Position numbers and translations under genes: made by a program
Assembly: GCF_003259435.1 (NCBI RefSeq)
Contig: NZ_QLMA01000011.1
Coordinates: 124,001 to 188,000, forward strand
DNA length: 64,000 bases
Reading direction: 5' to 3'
Origin: Chitinophaga dinghuensis
Lineage (GTDB): Bacteria; Bacteroidota; Bacteroidia; Chitinophagales; Chitinophagaceae
In this document: piece after piece, positions 1 to 8,450 of the stretch
Layout of the letters: every line of letters begins with the position of its first letter
How positions within the stretch are numbered: position 1 is the first letter of the stretch
Notes under the pieces: model-generated
The model's database searches: none
What the model saw: only the letters and a program-made list of their open reading frames with translations
What the model was told of the DNA's origin: nothing

Positions 1-581
1 TTCTCATAGGTAGTGATGGCTTTACCACCGTTTTCACCACCCAGGTAGCGGTAAGCATCACCCAGCTCAATGTAGTCTGCTGCAGTGGCAGTATATTGTT
101 CTTTTTTCTTACGTCCTTCGTTGTTGAGGAGTTTTTCCATTACGCTCAGTGCGTAAGGGCGATCACCACCTTTTACTTCTGTGTTGGCATCAGCGATAGC
201 GCGAGCCACATCGCCATCTCTTCCCTGAGTAGCAGCGTTTGCACCTTCAAATTTCTGTTTGGCAGCAGCAGCGTTACCATTCAACAGGTCGATACGGCCC
301 ATACCCACCTGCAGTAATGCAGAGGTAGGAACAGCCTGCAAACCTTTCTGGAAAGTGGCAGTAGCACCAGCCTGATCACCCATGGCCAGTTGCGCTATAC
401 CCATGTAATAATAGGCTTTGTCTTCTGTTGGCTTCGCAGCAATTACTTTTTCGAAGTTCTGTTTTGCAGATAGATTCTTTCCATAATACAGGTCTTTCAA
501 TCCATCTTCTACAGATTGAGCCATTACACTGCTGGAGGCAGCGCACAGCATTGCTACGATTAAACTTTTCCGTCTGTTCAT
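1..581 (-). CDS. TPR-type secreted protein, 3' end cut by window edge
   Basis: The gene runs leftward out of the window, so only about 193 N-terminal codons are visible. Translation begins MNRRKSLIVAM and continues into a hydrophobic stretch ending VMAQS, a Sec signal peptide with likely cleavage after Ala-Gln around residue 22. The mature part is built of helical repeats, with phrases such as AYYYMGIAQLAMGD and ADYIELGDAYRYLGG at the spacing of tetratricopeptide repeats. TPR domains bind proteins, so a periplasmic scaffold role is inferred; no enzyme motif is visible. It lies 38 nt after the PstS-like lipoprotein gene and is probably co-transcribed with it. In many Bacteroidota a PstS-like gene and a TPR gene follow exbB/exbD/tonB genes (from memory), which suggests an envelope-energisation setting. 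Confidence 0.8.
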   Translation of the reverse strand, partial: MNRRKSLIVAMLCAASSSVMAQSVEDGLKDLYYGKNLSAKQNFEKVIAAKPTEDKAYYYMGIAQLAMGDQAGATATFQKGLQAVPTSALLQVGMGRIDLLNGNAAAAKQKFEGANAATQGRDGDVARAIADANTEVKGGDRPYALSVMEKLLNNEGRKKKEQYTATAADYIELGDAYRYLGGENGGKAITTYE

Positions 582-619
582 TTGCAATCTGATTTTTTTA
601 AATTTTTAGTTGTGTTTTT

Positions 620-1540
620 CTACTTCAGGTTGGCCTCTCTGAAAACTACGTTCAATCTGGCCGGGAACAATCTGAACTGCTTGATTACCAGCTGTCCTTC
701 ATAGCTCCCCAGGAAAGTGGCAAACCCCGAGCCAAGTCCACTGTATGGTTCTCTCAAACAATAAAAGAATCCTCTTTTCAATGGGTAGCTGCCAATTCCA
801 ATGTAAGCCTGGTAAGGTCTTACAAATTCAGAATAGCCATCTGCGCGCAATTTGGCTACTGTGACGTCGTTGGTAAAGGCCAGTGAAAGGGAGTCGTTCG
901 GATCGGAGATCCAGCTAACACCTATAACTCCAATGGCATCTTTATTCTTGGTAACATAATCCACTACCTCAGGATTGGTTTTTGCCGCCATAGTATTGGC
1001 AGGTAACGCTTTACCTTTGTTGATGGAGTCTTTTATATAACGAACCGTGCTTGAGTTGGCATTGTCAAACACCAGTTGCCATTTACGTTCAGTATCTGTG
1101 CCATCCATAATACCCCTTACCTGGTCCATGGTAAGAATTGAATCCGGATTGCTATGATTTACAATCAGTGCCAGCGCATCCCAGGCGAGTAACAAACTGC
1201 GCGGCTTAATCTTGATCTGCTGATTAAAGTAATCCTTTTCCTGTTGGTTAAACTCGCGTGTAACAATTATCAGTCTTGAACTATCGTCCAACAAATCCTT
1301 AAAACACTCGGACTCCGGCTTGTACTCAGCGATGACATGCGCTTTTGGATATAATGACTGAAACACTTTAATTTCAGCCTCTATCAACGGTTGGTAAGTT
1401 TCATCAACACTGATCCGAATAGTGCCCTCAGTTGGTGTGTCTAACTTCTGTTTACCTTTCTTATTGCCATTACAAGCGGCCATAGCAATCATAGCTATCA
1501 TACACGCCGCTACCGTCTTAGTAAGATTGAGAATTCCCAT
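620..1540 (-). CDS. PstS-like phosphate-binding-type lipoprotein
   Basis: This is a 306-residue periplasmic-binding-protein-fold protein of the PstS type. The N-terminus has a hydrophobic segment ending MAAC (Cys about 23), a lipobox, so it should be a lipoprotein. The mature part has TIRISVDETYQPLI near its start and LLLAWDALALIVN in the middle, typical of PstS-like solute-binding domains. I chose the ATG at 1540 because a strong AAGGAGG lies 7 nt upstream of it; an in-frame TTG two codons earlier is less likely. Such a perfect Shine-Dalgarno is unusual for Bacteroidota. No PstCAB permease genes are adjacent, so classical phosphate uptake is not supported by context. It is flanked by a small membrane protein gene (17 nt upstream) and the TPR gene. 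Confidence 0.8.
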   Translation of the reverse strand: MGILNLTKTVAACMIAMIAMAACNGNKKGKQKLDTPTEGTIRISVDETYQPLIEAEIKVFQSLYPKAHVIAEYKPESECFKDLLDDSSRLIIVTREFNQQEKDYFNQQIKIKPRSLLLAWDALALIVNHSNPDSILTMDQVRGIMDGTDTERKWQLVFDNANSSTVRYIKDSINKGKALPANTMAAKTNPEVVDYVTKNKDAIGVIGVSWISDPNDSLSLAFTNDVTVAKLRADGYSEFVRPYQAYIGIGSYPLKRGFFYCLREPYSGLGSGFATFLGSYEGQLVIKQFRLFPARLNVVFREANLK

Positions 1541-1556
1541 AAACAAACCTCCTTTC
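1526..1556 (-). promoter_or_regulatory. Strong Shine-Dalgarno deciding the PstS-like start
   Basis: On the minus strand AAAGGAGG precedes the ATG at 1540 by 7 nt. Most genes here lack any SD-like sequence, so this site stands out and supports the chosen start. Confidence 0.75.
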
Positions 1557-1557
1557 G

Positions 1558-1797
1558 CTATTTCCCGTTAAAAAAAAGTTTTTTCACTCCATTATAAACT
1601 CTAAAGAGACCGTAAATACAAAGCGCACCTCCAAGAATTGTCATCCACTGGGGTGGTAAACGGAACTCTCCCAAGCCTAATTTTTCAGCGAAAATCGCGA
1701 AAAGACCAAAGAGAAGAAAGAATAACCCTCTAACTATTTCGCCTATTGGTCTATACTTATTTTCTATTCGTCTGTTTGTTCGTTCGTCCTGCATCAT
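1558..1797 (-). CDS. Small two-helix membrane protein, function unknown
   Basis: A 79-residue protein with a charged N-terminus (MMQDERTNRRIENKYRP). Two predicted membrane helices follow, about residues 24-42 (GLFFLLFGLFAIFAE) and 50-67 (WMTILGGALCIYGLFRVY), then a basic tail. There are two consecutive ATG codons at 1797 and 1794, and either could serve as start. The stop lies 17 nt before the PstS-like start, so the two are probably one transcript with the TPR gene behind them. I do not recognise the family. Size, topology and position suggest an accessory membrane component of the same envelope operon, which is inference. Confidence 0.6.
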   Translation of the reverse strand: MMQDERTNRRIENKYRPIGEIVRGLFFLLFGLFAIFAEKLGLGEFRLPPQWMTILGGALCIYGLFRVYNGVKKLFFNGK

Positions 1798-2022
1798 CTA
1801 TGATTGCGATTTACAAGTATACAAAAAAATATTTTTTAATCAGGTATATGAACTTTTAGAAGTTTGTTAAAAAAACCTGCTAAACATACACCCAATTACA
1901 CAACCAGCGGCAATTTGAGGCATTTTTTCAACAAATAACATTTTTTTGGCAGATTTTTCTTTGACTTTTTTCATTTACCTACCTATTAGATGCAAATCAA
2001 TGCACATTTCCATAATATCTTG

Positions 2023-2030
2023 TAGGTTTG
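2023..2030 (+). promoter_or_regulatory. Candidate promoter of the phosphatase-hisS operon
   Basis: TAGGTTTG matches the Bacteroidota -7 consensus TAnnTTTG and sits 24 nt before the ATG at 2055. No clear -33 TTTG is present at the usual spacing. Confidence 0.5.
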
Positions 2031-2054
2031 CGGCCAGAATTTTAATTATTTAAC

Positions 2055-2495
2055 ATGAAAATTTTAATGGTCTGTCTAGGTAACATCTGTCGCTCTCCAC
2101 TTGCGGAGGGCATTATGCGTCACCTGGCGACCGAACATCATCATCGCGACTGGCTCATCGATTCCGCCGGAACCGGCAACTGGCACGTTGGGGATGCCCC
2201 CGACCGCAGATCCGTAAAAATTGCCCGAACCAATGGTATTGATATATCGCAACATAGGGGCCAACAGTTCAACAGCAGCGATTTCGACCGTTTCGATCGC
2301 ATTTATGTAATGGATAGCAGCAACTACAATAACGTTATCCATCAGGCAAGACATGAAGCCGATCGCCAAAAAGTGCATTTTCTGCTGGAAAATGAACAAG
2401 AAGTACCCGATCCTTATTTTGATGATAACATGTTCGCTCCCGTATATACTTTAATATACAAAGCATGCGAACGAATAGTTAAAAACGAACAGTAA
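2055..2495 (+). CDS. Low-molecular-weight protein-tyrosine phosphatase
   Basis: A 146-residue cytoplasmic phosphatase that removes phosphate from tyrosine through a cysteinyl-phosphate intermediate. The N-terminal signature CLGNICRS gives the C(X)5R loop with nucleophile Cys7 and Arg13. The general acid is the Asp in VPDPYF near residue 118. Length is normal for the family. The gene precedes hisS by 15 nt and is probably in the same transcript. No tyrosine-kinase or capsule gene lies nearby to show its substrate. Family assignment is firm; the physiological role is open. Confidence 0.93.
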   Translation: MKILMVCLGNICRSPLAEGIMRHLATEHHHRDWLIDSAGTGNWHVGDAPDRRSVKIARTNGIDISQHRGQQFNSSDFDRFDRIYVMDSSNYNNVIHQARHEADRQKVHFLLENEQEVPDPYFDDNMFAPVYTLIYKACERIVKNEQ

Positions 2496-2510
2496 CCTTA
2501 AATTTTTATA

Positions 2511-3860
2511 ATGATTAAGCCCAGCATTCCCAAAGGTACCCGCGACTTCGGACCGGTGATCGTAAGAAAGCGTAATTATATTTTTCAGACCATCCGTGAA
2601 GTGTTCGAGCTCTATGGATTCCAACCACTGGAAACCCCTGCCATGGAAAACCTGTCTACCCTGACAGGTAAATACGGCGAAGAAGGCGATAAACTGATGT
2701 TTAAAGTGCTGAATAACGGAGAGATTTTCGCAGAGGCAGAAAAAGCAACGAACAATAAAGAACTCGTAAGCGCGCTTAGTGAAAAAGCCCTTCGTTATGA
2801 CCTGACTATACCTTTCGCAAGATTCGTAGTCATGAACCAGAATGATCTGGCCATGCCTTTTAAAAGGTATCAGATGCAGCCAGTATGGAGAGCCGACAGA
2901 CCTCAAAAAGGCCGCTACCGCGAGTTCTATCAGTGCGATGCGGACGTGGTAGGAAGCAACTCCCTGCTGAACGAAGTAGAACTCCTCCTGATTTATGATA
3001 CTGTGTTCTCCCGTCTTGGCCTCCAGGGCGTTGAACTGCGCGTGAACAACCGCAAAATCCTCTACGGACTCGCAGAAGTAATTGGTAAAACGGATCTCCT
3101 TACAGATATCACTATTTCCATCGATAAACTGGATAAAATAGGCGCTGAAGGCGTACGTAAAGAACTCAGTGAAAGAGGCCTCAGCACAGAGGATATCAAC
3201 ACTATCGAACAATTCCTTGCTATTGACGGTTCCAGCGAAGAGAAACTGGAAAAACTCCGCAATCTGCTGAAAGACAGTCCCACCGCCCAGAAAGGAATCG
3301 AAGAACTGGCTTTTGTACTGAATTCAGGTTATACCAGCTACAATAGCATTCCGGTAGTGGATGTTACCCTCGCCCGTGGCCTGAACTACTATACCGGCAT
3401 GATCGTGGAAGTAAAAGCGCCTGCTACCGTGAAGATGGGTAGCATTGGTGGTGGTGGCCGTTATGACGACCTTACCGGTCTATTCGGCCTGCCTGGTATT
3501 TCCGGCGTAGGTATTTCTTTTGGTGTGGATCGTATTTATGATGTACTGGAAGAACTGAAACTCTTCCCTGAAACAGCGCAACAGTCTACCCGCGTACTCT
3601 TCCTGAACCTCGGTGAAGCCAATGCCCGCGCCGCTTTCGGACATGTACAAGCCTTGCGCAATAAAGGTATTGCAGCAGAAATTTATCACGAGTCTTCCAA
3701 AATGGATAAACAAATGAAATATGCCGATAAACGCGGTATTCCTTTTGTAGCCATTATTGGAGAGTCGGAACTGCAAGAGAACCTGGTAAGTATTAAAAAC
3801 TTACAAACAGGTCAACAAGAGAAAATAGCTGCTGCTACAGTAGCGGATTTTACTTTCTAA
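2511..3860 (+). CDS. hisS: Histidyl-tRNA synthetase
   Basis: A 449-residue class II aminoacyl-tRNA synthetase that charges tRNA-His with histidine. The start MIKPSIPKGTRDFGP is the usual HisRS opening. Class II motif 2 is around RYREFYQCDADVVG (about residues 137-150). The histidine-specific motif LARGLNYYTG lies near residue 300, followed by GGGGRYDDL. A C-terminal anticodon-binding domain occupies about residues 360-449. It follows the phosphatase gene by 15 nt and ends before a strong bidirectional terminator at 3887-3916. Nothing is missing, and length is typical for Bacteroidota HisRS. Confidence 0.97.
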   Translation: MIKPSIPKGTRDFGPVIVRKRNYIFQTIREVFELYGFQPLETPAMENLSTLTGKYGEEGDKLMFKVLNNGEIFAEAEKATNNKELVSALSEKALRYDLTIPFARFVVMNQNDLAMPFKRYQMQPVWRADRPQKGRYREFYQCDADVVGSNSLLNEVELLLIYDTVFSRLGLQGVELRVNNRKILYGLAEVIGKTDLLTDITISIDKLDKIGAEGVRKELSERGLSTEDINTIEQFLAIDGSSEEKLEKLRNLLKDSPTAQKGIEELAFVLNSGYTSYNSIPVVDVTLARGLNYYTGMIVEVKAPATVKMGSIGGGGRYDDLTGLFGLPGISGVGISFGVDRIYDVLEELKLFPETAQQSTRVLFLNLGEANARAAFGHVQALRNKGIAAEIYHESSKMDKQMKYADKRGIPFVAIIGESELQENLVSIKNLQTGQQEKIAAATVADFTF

Positions 3861-3886
3861 TTCCATAACAGCAACTATTTTAACAT

Positions 3887-3916
3887 AAAAAAGACGGCCA
3901 AATGGCCGTCTTTTTT
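3887..3916. terminator. Bidirectional intrinsic terminator between hisS and dsbD
   Basis: A near-perfect hairpin with arms AAAAAAGACGGCC and GGCCGTCTTTTTT and a short AAAT loop. A-rich and T-rich flanks on both sides serve the convergent genes hisS and dsbD. Confidence 0.92.
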
Positions 3917-3941
3917 CATATCCACAATAAATGGAAATTAT

Positions 3942-5975
3942 TTATTTACCCATGCGTTTTGCATATTCTGCTTTCGCACCTTCCAGGTATTGCACAAATG
4001 CATCCACATCTTCCTTAGGATCATAACCGCGACCAGCTGATACCAGCGCTTTACCGTCATTATCCACAGGAATATAATATGGTTGTGAGTTTCTGTTGAA
4101 ATGTGCCGCTTCCAGATCCTGGTTCAACAGACCGATATTGGTCACTCTTGTACCAATAGCTTTGGAATCGAAATGCTCGTTTTCAGGCAGCTTTGTCTTT
4201 TCATCTGTGTACAGGGATGCCACCACGAAATCGTTACGCAGGATACGCATCACTTTAGGATCAGACAATACAGACTTCTCGAACTTACGGCAGTTTACGC
4301 AGGTATGACCTGTGAAATCCAGCATCAGTGGCTTATTGGCAGCCTTTGCAGCAGCCAGGGCCTCCTGATAATCGAAGAATACATTTTCCACACCTGGAAT
4401 CTCAGAATGCAGAATGCCTACGAGTTTCTTAGGTTTTGGAATAGCCGCATCAGATTTGTTTCCACCGCCGCTACCAGCGCCACTTTCCAGTGAAGCACGG
4501 ATATCTATCAGGGAACGGTTCAGGTTAAAGTCCTGAGAACCTTCATGCGGCAGGAATCCGCTGATACCCTTCAGTGGGGCGCCCCACATACCAGGAATCA
4601 TGTACACTACAAACGTGAATGTAACGATAGCAAAGCAGAGACGCGTTACACTCAGGAATGGAACGTCGCTGTCGTGGCTGAATTTCAGCTTACCAATCAG
4701 ATAGAGTCCCAGTAATGCAAAGATGGCGATCCACAGTGCCAGGAAGATTTCTCTGTCCAGCAGGTTCCAGTGATATGCCATGTCTACGTTAGAGAAGAAT
4801 TTCAGCGCCAGTGCCAGTTCCACGAAACCGAGGGTCACTTTAACCGCGTTCAGCCAACCACCGGATTTACCGATTTTATTGAGCAGACTTGGGAACAGTG
4901 CGAACAAGGAGAAAGGAATAGCCAGGGCTAAAGAGAATCCAAACATCCCTACCAGCGGTCCGGTATTTCCTCCTTTAGCTGCCAGTACCAGGAGGTTACC
5001 CAGGATTGGACCAGTGCAGGAGAAAGATACGATTGCCAGGGTGAGCGCCATGAAGAATATACCCATAAAGCTTCCCATTCCGGCTTTTGAGTCAGACACG
5101 TTTGCCCATGAACTAGGCAGCGAGATCTCAAATGCACCGAGGAAGGAGAAGGCAAACAAGAGGAATATTACAAAGAATATCATGTTCGCAATACCATTGC
5201 TGGCGAGGTTATTCAATGCGCTCGCTCCAAAGATCTTAGTGATCAGGAAACCGAGGAAAGTGTAAATAACGATAATAGACAGGGAGTAGAGGAATGCATT
5301 CTTGATTCCTTGCGCTCTGGTACCACTTCTTTTGGTAAAGAAGCTCACCGTGATAGGAATCATGGAGAATACACATGGAGTGATCAGGGCAATGAAACCG
5401 CCACCGAAGCTAGCGATAAAGATCCACCAAAGAGATTTGTTGGATGCATCATCGTCTGCTACGCCGTCGTTTGCGCCTGATTGCGAACCCGCTGTGGCAG
5501 CAGTACTGGCTGTCTTGCTACCAGCTAAAGCAACAGAAAACTGTTGTTCATGTGGGTCAGCTACACCATCTTTCAGTACCATGTAATTGATAACGCCTGA
5601 TAATGCAGTGTCGCCCGCAGGAGCTTTCACATTAGCCAACAGTTCTACTTCGTTTTCGAAGTATTTCACGTCGATATTATCGAACAGTGGTTCTTTTTTA
5701 GACTCCAGTTTACCATTTTCGGTGATGCCGCTGATGGTAGCTTTTGTAGCAGTGTCCAGCACCACACGGGTATTCGGAGCGTCGTCCGCCATGGTGGTGG
5801 AGTACAACTGTACACCTTTCTGAATGGTACCTTTCAGATGGAGAATATATTCAGAATCATTCTTTTTTTCAGCGGAATATTCCCACTTCACTGGATTCGG
5901 GCTCTGATCCTGTGCGTTGGCCTGTATAGTGAATAATGCAAAGACAGGGATCAGCCATGAAAGCAAATGCTTCAT
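3942..5975 (-). CDS. dsbD: DsbD-type thiol:disulfide interchange protein (cysteine-less N-domain)
   Basis: A 677-residue inner-membrane reductant carrier that moves electrons from cytoplasmic thioredoxin to the periplasm. Order: signal peptide (cleavage near NAQ, residue 21), DsbD-alpha-like domain about 25-150, an Ala/Ser/Asp-rich linker, a DsbD/CcdA membrane domain about 180-480, and a C-terminal thioredoxin domain about 530-670. Redox cysteines are visible in the membrane domain (ITPCVFSMIP and SFSCTGPILG) and in the thioredoxin domain (HTCVNCRKF). The N-terminal domain has no cysteine: where the neighbouring paralogue has MVCDDHQCLPP, this protein has MVLKDGVADP. The redox-active alpha domain therefore seems to be supplied in trans by the gene at 6081-6536. 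A hairpin at 6017-6048 separates the two genes. Confidence 0.92.
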   Translation of the reverse strand: MKHLLSWLIPVFALFTIQANAQDQSPNPVKWEYSAEKKNDSEYILHLKGTIQKGVQLYSTTMADDAPNTRVVLDTATKATISGITENGKLESKKEPLFDNIDVKYFENEVELLANVKAPAGDTALSGVINYMVLKDGVADPHEQQFSVALAGSKTASTAATAGSQSGANDGVADDDASNKSLWWIFIASFGGGFIALITPCVFSMIPITVSFFTKRSGTRAQGIKNAFLYSLSIIVIYTFLGFLITKIFGASALNNLASNGIANMIFFVIFLLFAFSFLGAFEISLPSSWANVSDSKAGMGSFMGIFFMALTLAIVSFSCTGPILGNLLVLAAKGGNTGPLVGMFGFSLALAIPFSLFALFPSLLNKIGKSGGWLNAVKVTLGFVELALALKFFSNVDMAYHWNLLDREIFLALWIAIFALLGLYLIGKLKFSHDSDVPFLSVTRLCFAIVTFTFVVYMIPGMWGAPLKGISGFLPHEGSQDFNLNRSLIDIRASLESGAGSGGGNKSDAAIPKPKKLVGILHSEIPGVENVFFDYQEALAAAKAANKPLMLDFTGHTCVNCRKFEKSVLSDPKVMRILRNDFVVASLYTDEKTKLPENEHFDSKAIGTRVTNIGLLNQDLEAAHFNRNSQPYYIPVDNDGKALVSAGRGYDPKEDVDAFVQYLEGAKAEYAKRMGK

Positions 5976-6016
5976 AAAATAGATAGGCTTTAAATAATAC
6001 TTATCAAAGAAAACAA

Positions 6017-6048
6017 CAAACGAGTTCCAGCAGGGTGGAACTCGTTTG
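6017..6048 (-). terminator. Hairpin between the DsbD-alpha gene and dsbD
   Basis: A perfect 13-bp stem (CAAACGAGTTCCA / TGGAACTCGTTTG) with loop GCAGGG. The downstream minus strand is only moderately T-rich (TTGTTTTC), so it may terminate partially or act as an RNA-processing or stability element. Confidence 0.65.
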
Positions 6049-6080
6049 ATAAAATACTTTTATGTGTAGGTAGATACAAC

Positions 6081-6536
6081 TTATTTACCTCCAACAGTAA
6101 TGGTGAATTCTGTTTCTTTAGGAGGCAGACATTGATGATCGTCGCACACCATGAATTCAACGGAACCTTTTACTTTGGTAGCAGCTTTACCTTTTAAGGT
6201 TACTTTCTGCACAAAGTCAACTGTGTTCTCGTAGTATTTCAGTTCAGAATTGAAATTCTTATCAAAGTTTTTATGCAGCTTACCTACTTCAGTCACTTTA
6301 CCAGACAGGGTAGCCAGTGGGTTTTTAGTGAATTTGAAAGTAGTAGGAACCGGACCTTCTCCAGACTCCTGTGCGTACAGATGCCAGCCAGCGTCGATGG
6401 TGGCAGTCATATGTAACTCGTAGGTGTTGTCATTAATTTTCTTCGCTGCAAACTTCCATTTTACCGGATTCTCGATCTGCGCACTAGCCAGGAACGGCAG
6501 TGCAAACAGAACCATTGCTGTTAATAACTTCTTCAT
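6081..6536 (-). CDS. Stand-alone DsbD N-terminal (alpha) domain protein with redox cysteines
   Basis: A 151-residue secreted protein: signal peptide ending LASAQ (residue 20), then one DsbD-alpha-like immunoglobulin-fold domain. It aligns end to end with the N-domain of the DsbD encoded just downstream: both share NPVKW then a beta-rich domain with KYYENTVDF versus KYFENEVEL. Unlike that domain, it keeps a cysteine pair in MVCDDHQCLPP, near where E. coli DsbD-alpha carries its redox cysteines. Inferred role: soluble periplasmic thiol carrier taking electrons from DsbD to envelope substrates. It starts 38 nt after purQ, without a clear own promoter, so it may be transcribed from purQ. Confidence 0.85.
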   Translation of the reverse strand: MKKLLTAMVLFALPFLASAQIENPVKWKFAAKKINDNTYELHMTATIDAGWHLYAQESGEGPVPTTFKFTKNPLATLSGKVTEVGKLHKNFDKNFNSELKYYENTVDFVQKVTLKGKAATKVKGSVEFMVCDDHQCLPPKETEFTITVGGK

Positions 6537-6574
6537 ACTTAGCTTTTTAATTGGTTGGTGTGGTTTGATTTTTA

Positions 6575-7267
6575 TTAATTGTTATTGATAAGACTCTGGA
6601 ATATCAGTTGTCCATCTGTATTCTTCAGCATATTGTTGGTAGCACGCTCCGGATGTGGCATCATACCAAATACATTGCGGTTTTTGTTGCAGATACCAGC
6701 GATATTGCGGAGTGCGCCATTTGGATTAGCTTCTTCAACAATGTTGCCAAACTCATCGCAGTAACGGAACAGAATCTGATTATTAGCAGTCAGCTCATTC
6801 AGGGTAGCCTCATCTGCATAATAACGTCCTTCACCATGGGCGATAGGAATCATCAAAGCGCGACCAGTAACATCCTTGGTGAGGGAAGCGGTGGTATTCT
6901 CACTTTTCAAGTATACGTTTTTGCAAACAAACTGTTGATTCTGGTTCTGCAGCAGGGCTCCAGGTAATAATCCTGCTTCACACAGAATCTGGAAACCATT
7001 ACATACACCTATTACACGGCCACCTTTGTTAGCAAACTCAATCACGCTCTGCATCATAGGACTGAAACGTGCAATAGCACCGCAACGCAGGTAATCGCCA
7101 TAAGAAAAACCACCTGGCAGCACGATACAATCTTCTGTAGTAAATGCGCTCAAATCCTTATCCTTGTGCCACAGCTCTATAACTTCCTGACCTAAATCAT
7201 TACGTAAAGAGTCAATCATGTCATGATCACAGTTTGAACCCGGAAAGGTGACAACACCAAATTTCAT
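6575..7267 (-). CDS. purQ: Phosphoribosylformylglycinamidine synthase, glutaminase subunit
   Basis: A 230-residue class I glutamine amidotransferase that feeds ammonia to PurL in the fourth step of purine synthesis. It opens MKFGVVTFPGSNCDHD, typical for PurQ. The nucleophile Cys is in GVCNGFQIL (about residue 87), and the His/Glu pair is in MPHPERA near residue 200. The length is normal for the small separate PurQ that works with small PurL and PurS. No purL or purS lies nearby. The start fits the conserved N-terminus. A TAGATTTG -7 element lies about 86 nt upstream. Confidence 0.96.
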   Translation of the reverse strand: MKFGVVTFPGSNCDHDMIDSLRNDLGQEVIELWHKDKDLSAFTTEDCIVLPGGFSYGDYLRCGAIARFSPMMQSVIEFANKGGRVIGVCNGFQILCEAGLLPGALLQNQNQQFVCKNVYLKSENTTASLTKDVTGRALMIPIAHGEGRYYADEATLNELTANNQILFRYCDEFGNIVEEANPNGALRNIAGICNKNRNVFGMMPHPERATNNMLKNTDGQLIFQSLINNN

Positions 7268-7352
7268 CTGAAAATGTTTTGTGTTTATGTAGAAAAAAAT
7301 GCTTTTTAATTCATTGTTTTCCTGTGATTCATATCAGTAAATTCACTAATGA

Positions 7353-7360
7353 CAAATCTA
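7353..7360 (-). promoter_or_regulatory. Candidate purQ promoter (-7 element)
   Basis: The minus strand reads TAGATTTG, matching TAnnTTTG, giving a leader of about 80 nt. A second match, TAATTTTG, lies at 7372-7379. Neither has a clear -33 TTTG at 19 nt. Confidence 0.4.
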
Positions 7361-7457
7361 CAAGGAAAGGACAAAATTACTTCGCCGTTCGCAATTTTCC
7401 ATTGCCGTTCATCCGGAAATATCAAATTACTGGAAATCAATATCTTATTAGCCGCTT

Positions 7458-8435
7458 TTAGCTAAAATATTGCATAATTATCACATATGCGAAGGTGATG
7501 AGATGCACTACGTTGGCAAAAGTATCATTAGGGATGCACCAGAAAACGTTGCCGGCAAACATGGAAACAGGCAGCACTGCCAGTACCCAATAGGCAGGAG
7601 AAAATTCCGGATTGAAGAAAGGCACCAGCATAGCAACCACCACATACACAATCAAAGTAGCCCAGATCTTTCGGCCCTGGATCAGCATCTTCTTTAATGG
7701 ACGTTGCAACAGCAGCCAACCCATAATGAAGAACAAAGTACAGGCCACCATGGCGCCCCACACCTTATAGTCTGTAATAAACGGCAGGGAGAACCCAATA
7801 TTCGGAATCTTTCTTAACAGCCCAATCTGGTTAGTCAGGAAGAGATAAGTACCCATCAGGTAGAGTGGGCAAATCAATCCCAGGATACCAATGATCCATT
7901 CTGCCAGCCTGAATGCGCGCATGATCAGCATACTCACGAGGAGTAAGATGCAGAGGATAATAGATGGGAAATAGAATAATCCACAGACGCCCAGTGCAAA
8001 ACCGATGTTAAATACCACGTCTCTGGCGGAAGTGCGGGTATACAATGAAGTCATACTGGAGAAAACCCACAGCATGATCATATTCACTATCAGTCCGGGT
8101 GAAAATACATTCCAGCTATGCAGCAGGGATGTAAAGAGGATATAGCACATCGCCGGGAGGTACGTAGGTTTCGCAAACAGCCGGTGATGATTGATAATTT
8201 TTGTAAAGAGGAGCGACTGCACCAATATCAGGAGAATGGCCAGCGAAGTAAAAAACAGGGGACTGGTTCCCACCAGGCCGTGCAGCCATTTCACCAACAG
8301 GTTATACAACAAACCTTCCGACCCATCCGCCAGATATGTAGACGGATGCAGCAGGTAGAAAAACTTAACAACGAGTGTATAAATCAGCAGCAGCAATACC
8401 GTCAGTGGGTTGCCGGAACGAAAAAATTTTATCAC
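7458..8435 (-). CDS. Polytopic membrane protein, DUF6427-like
   Basis: A 325-residue integral membrane protein with about nine hydrophobic segments spread over its whole length, for example PLTVLLLLIYTLVVKFFYLL (11-30), PSIILCILLLVSMLIM and WVLAVLPVSMFAGNVFW. It has no recognisable catalytic or transport motif. From memory it resembles a conserved Bacteroidota membrane family catalogued as DUF6427, of unknown function. It follows the 507-residue secreted protein gene by only 15 nt, so the two are almost certainly co-transcribed. The family name is a recollection that a profile search should confirm. Confidence 0.65.
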   Translation of the reverse strand: MIKFFRSGNPLTVLLLLIYTLVVKFFYLLHPSTYLADGSEGLLYNLLVKWLHGLVGTSPLFFTSLAILLILVQSLLFTKIINHHRLFAKPTYLPAMCYILFTSLLHSWNVFSPGLIVNMIMLWVFSSMTSLYTRTSARDVVFNIGFALGVCGLFYFPSIILCILLLVSMLIMRAFRLAEWIIGILGLICPLYLMGTYLFLTNQIGLLRKIPNIGFSLPFITDYKVWGAMVACTLFFIMGWLLLQRPLKKMLIQGRKIWATLIVYVVVAMLVPFFNPEFSPAYWVLAVLPVSMFAGNVFWCIPNDTFANVVHLITFAYVIIMQYFS

Positions 8436-8450
8436 AGTGCAAAGGTGTGA

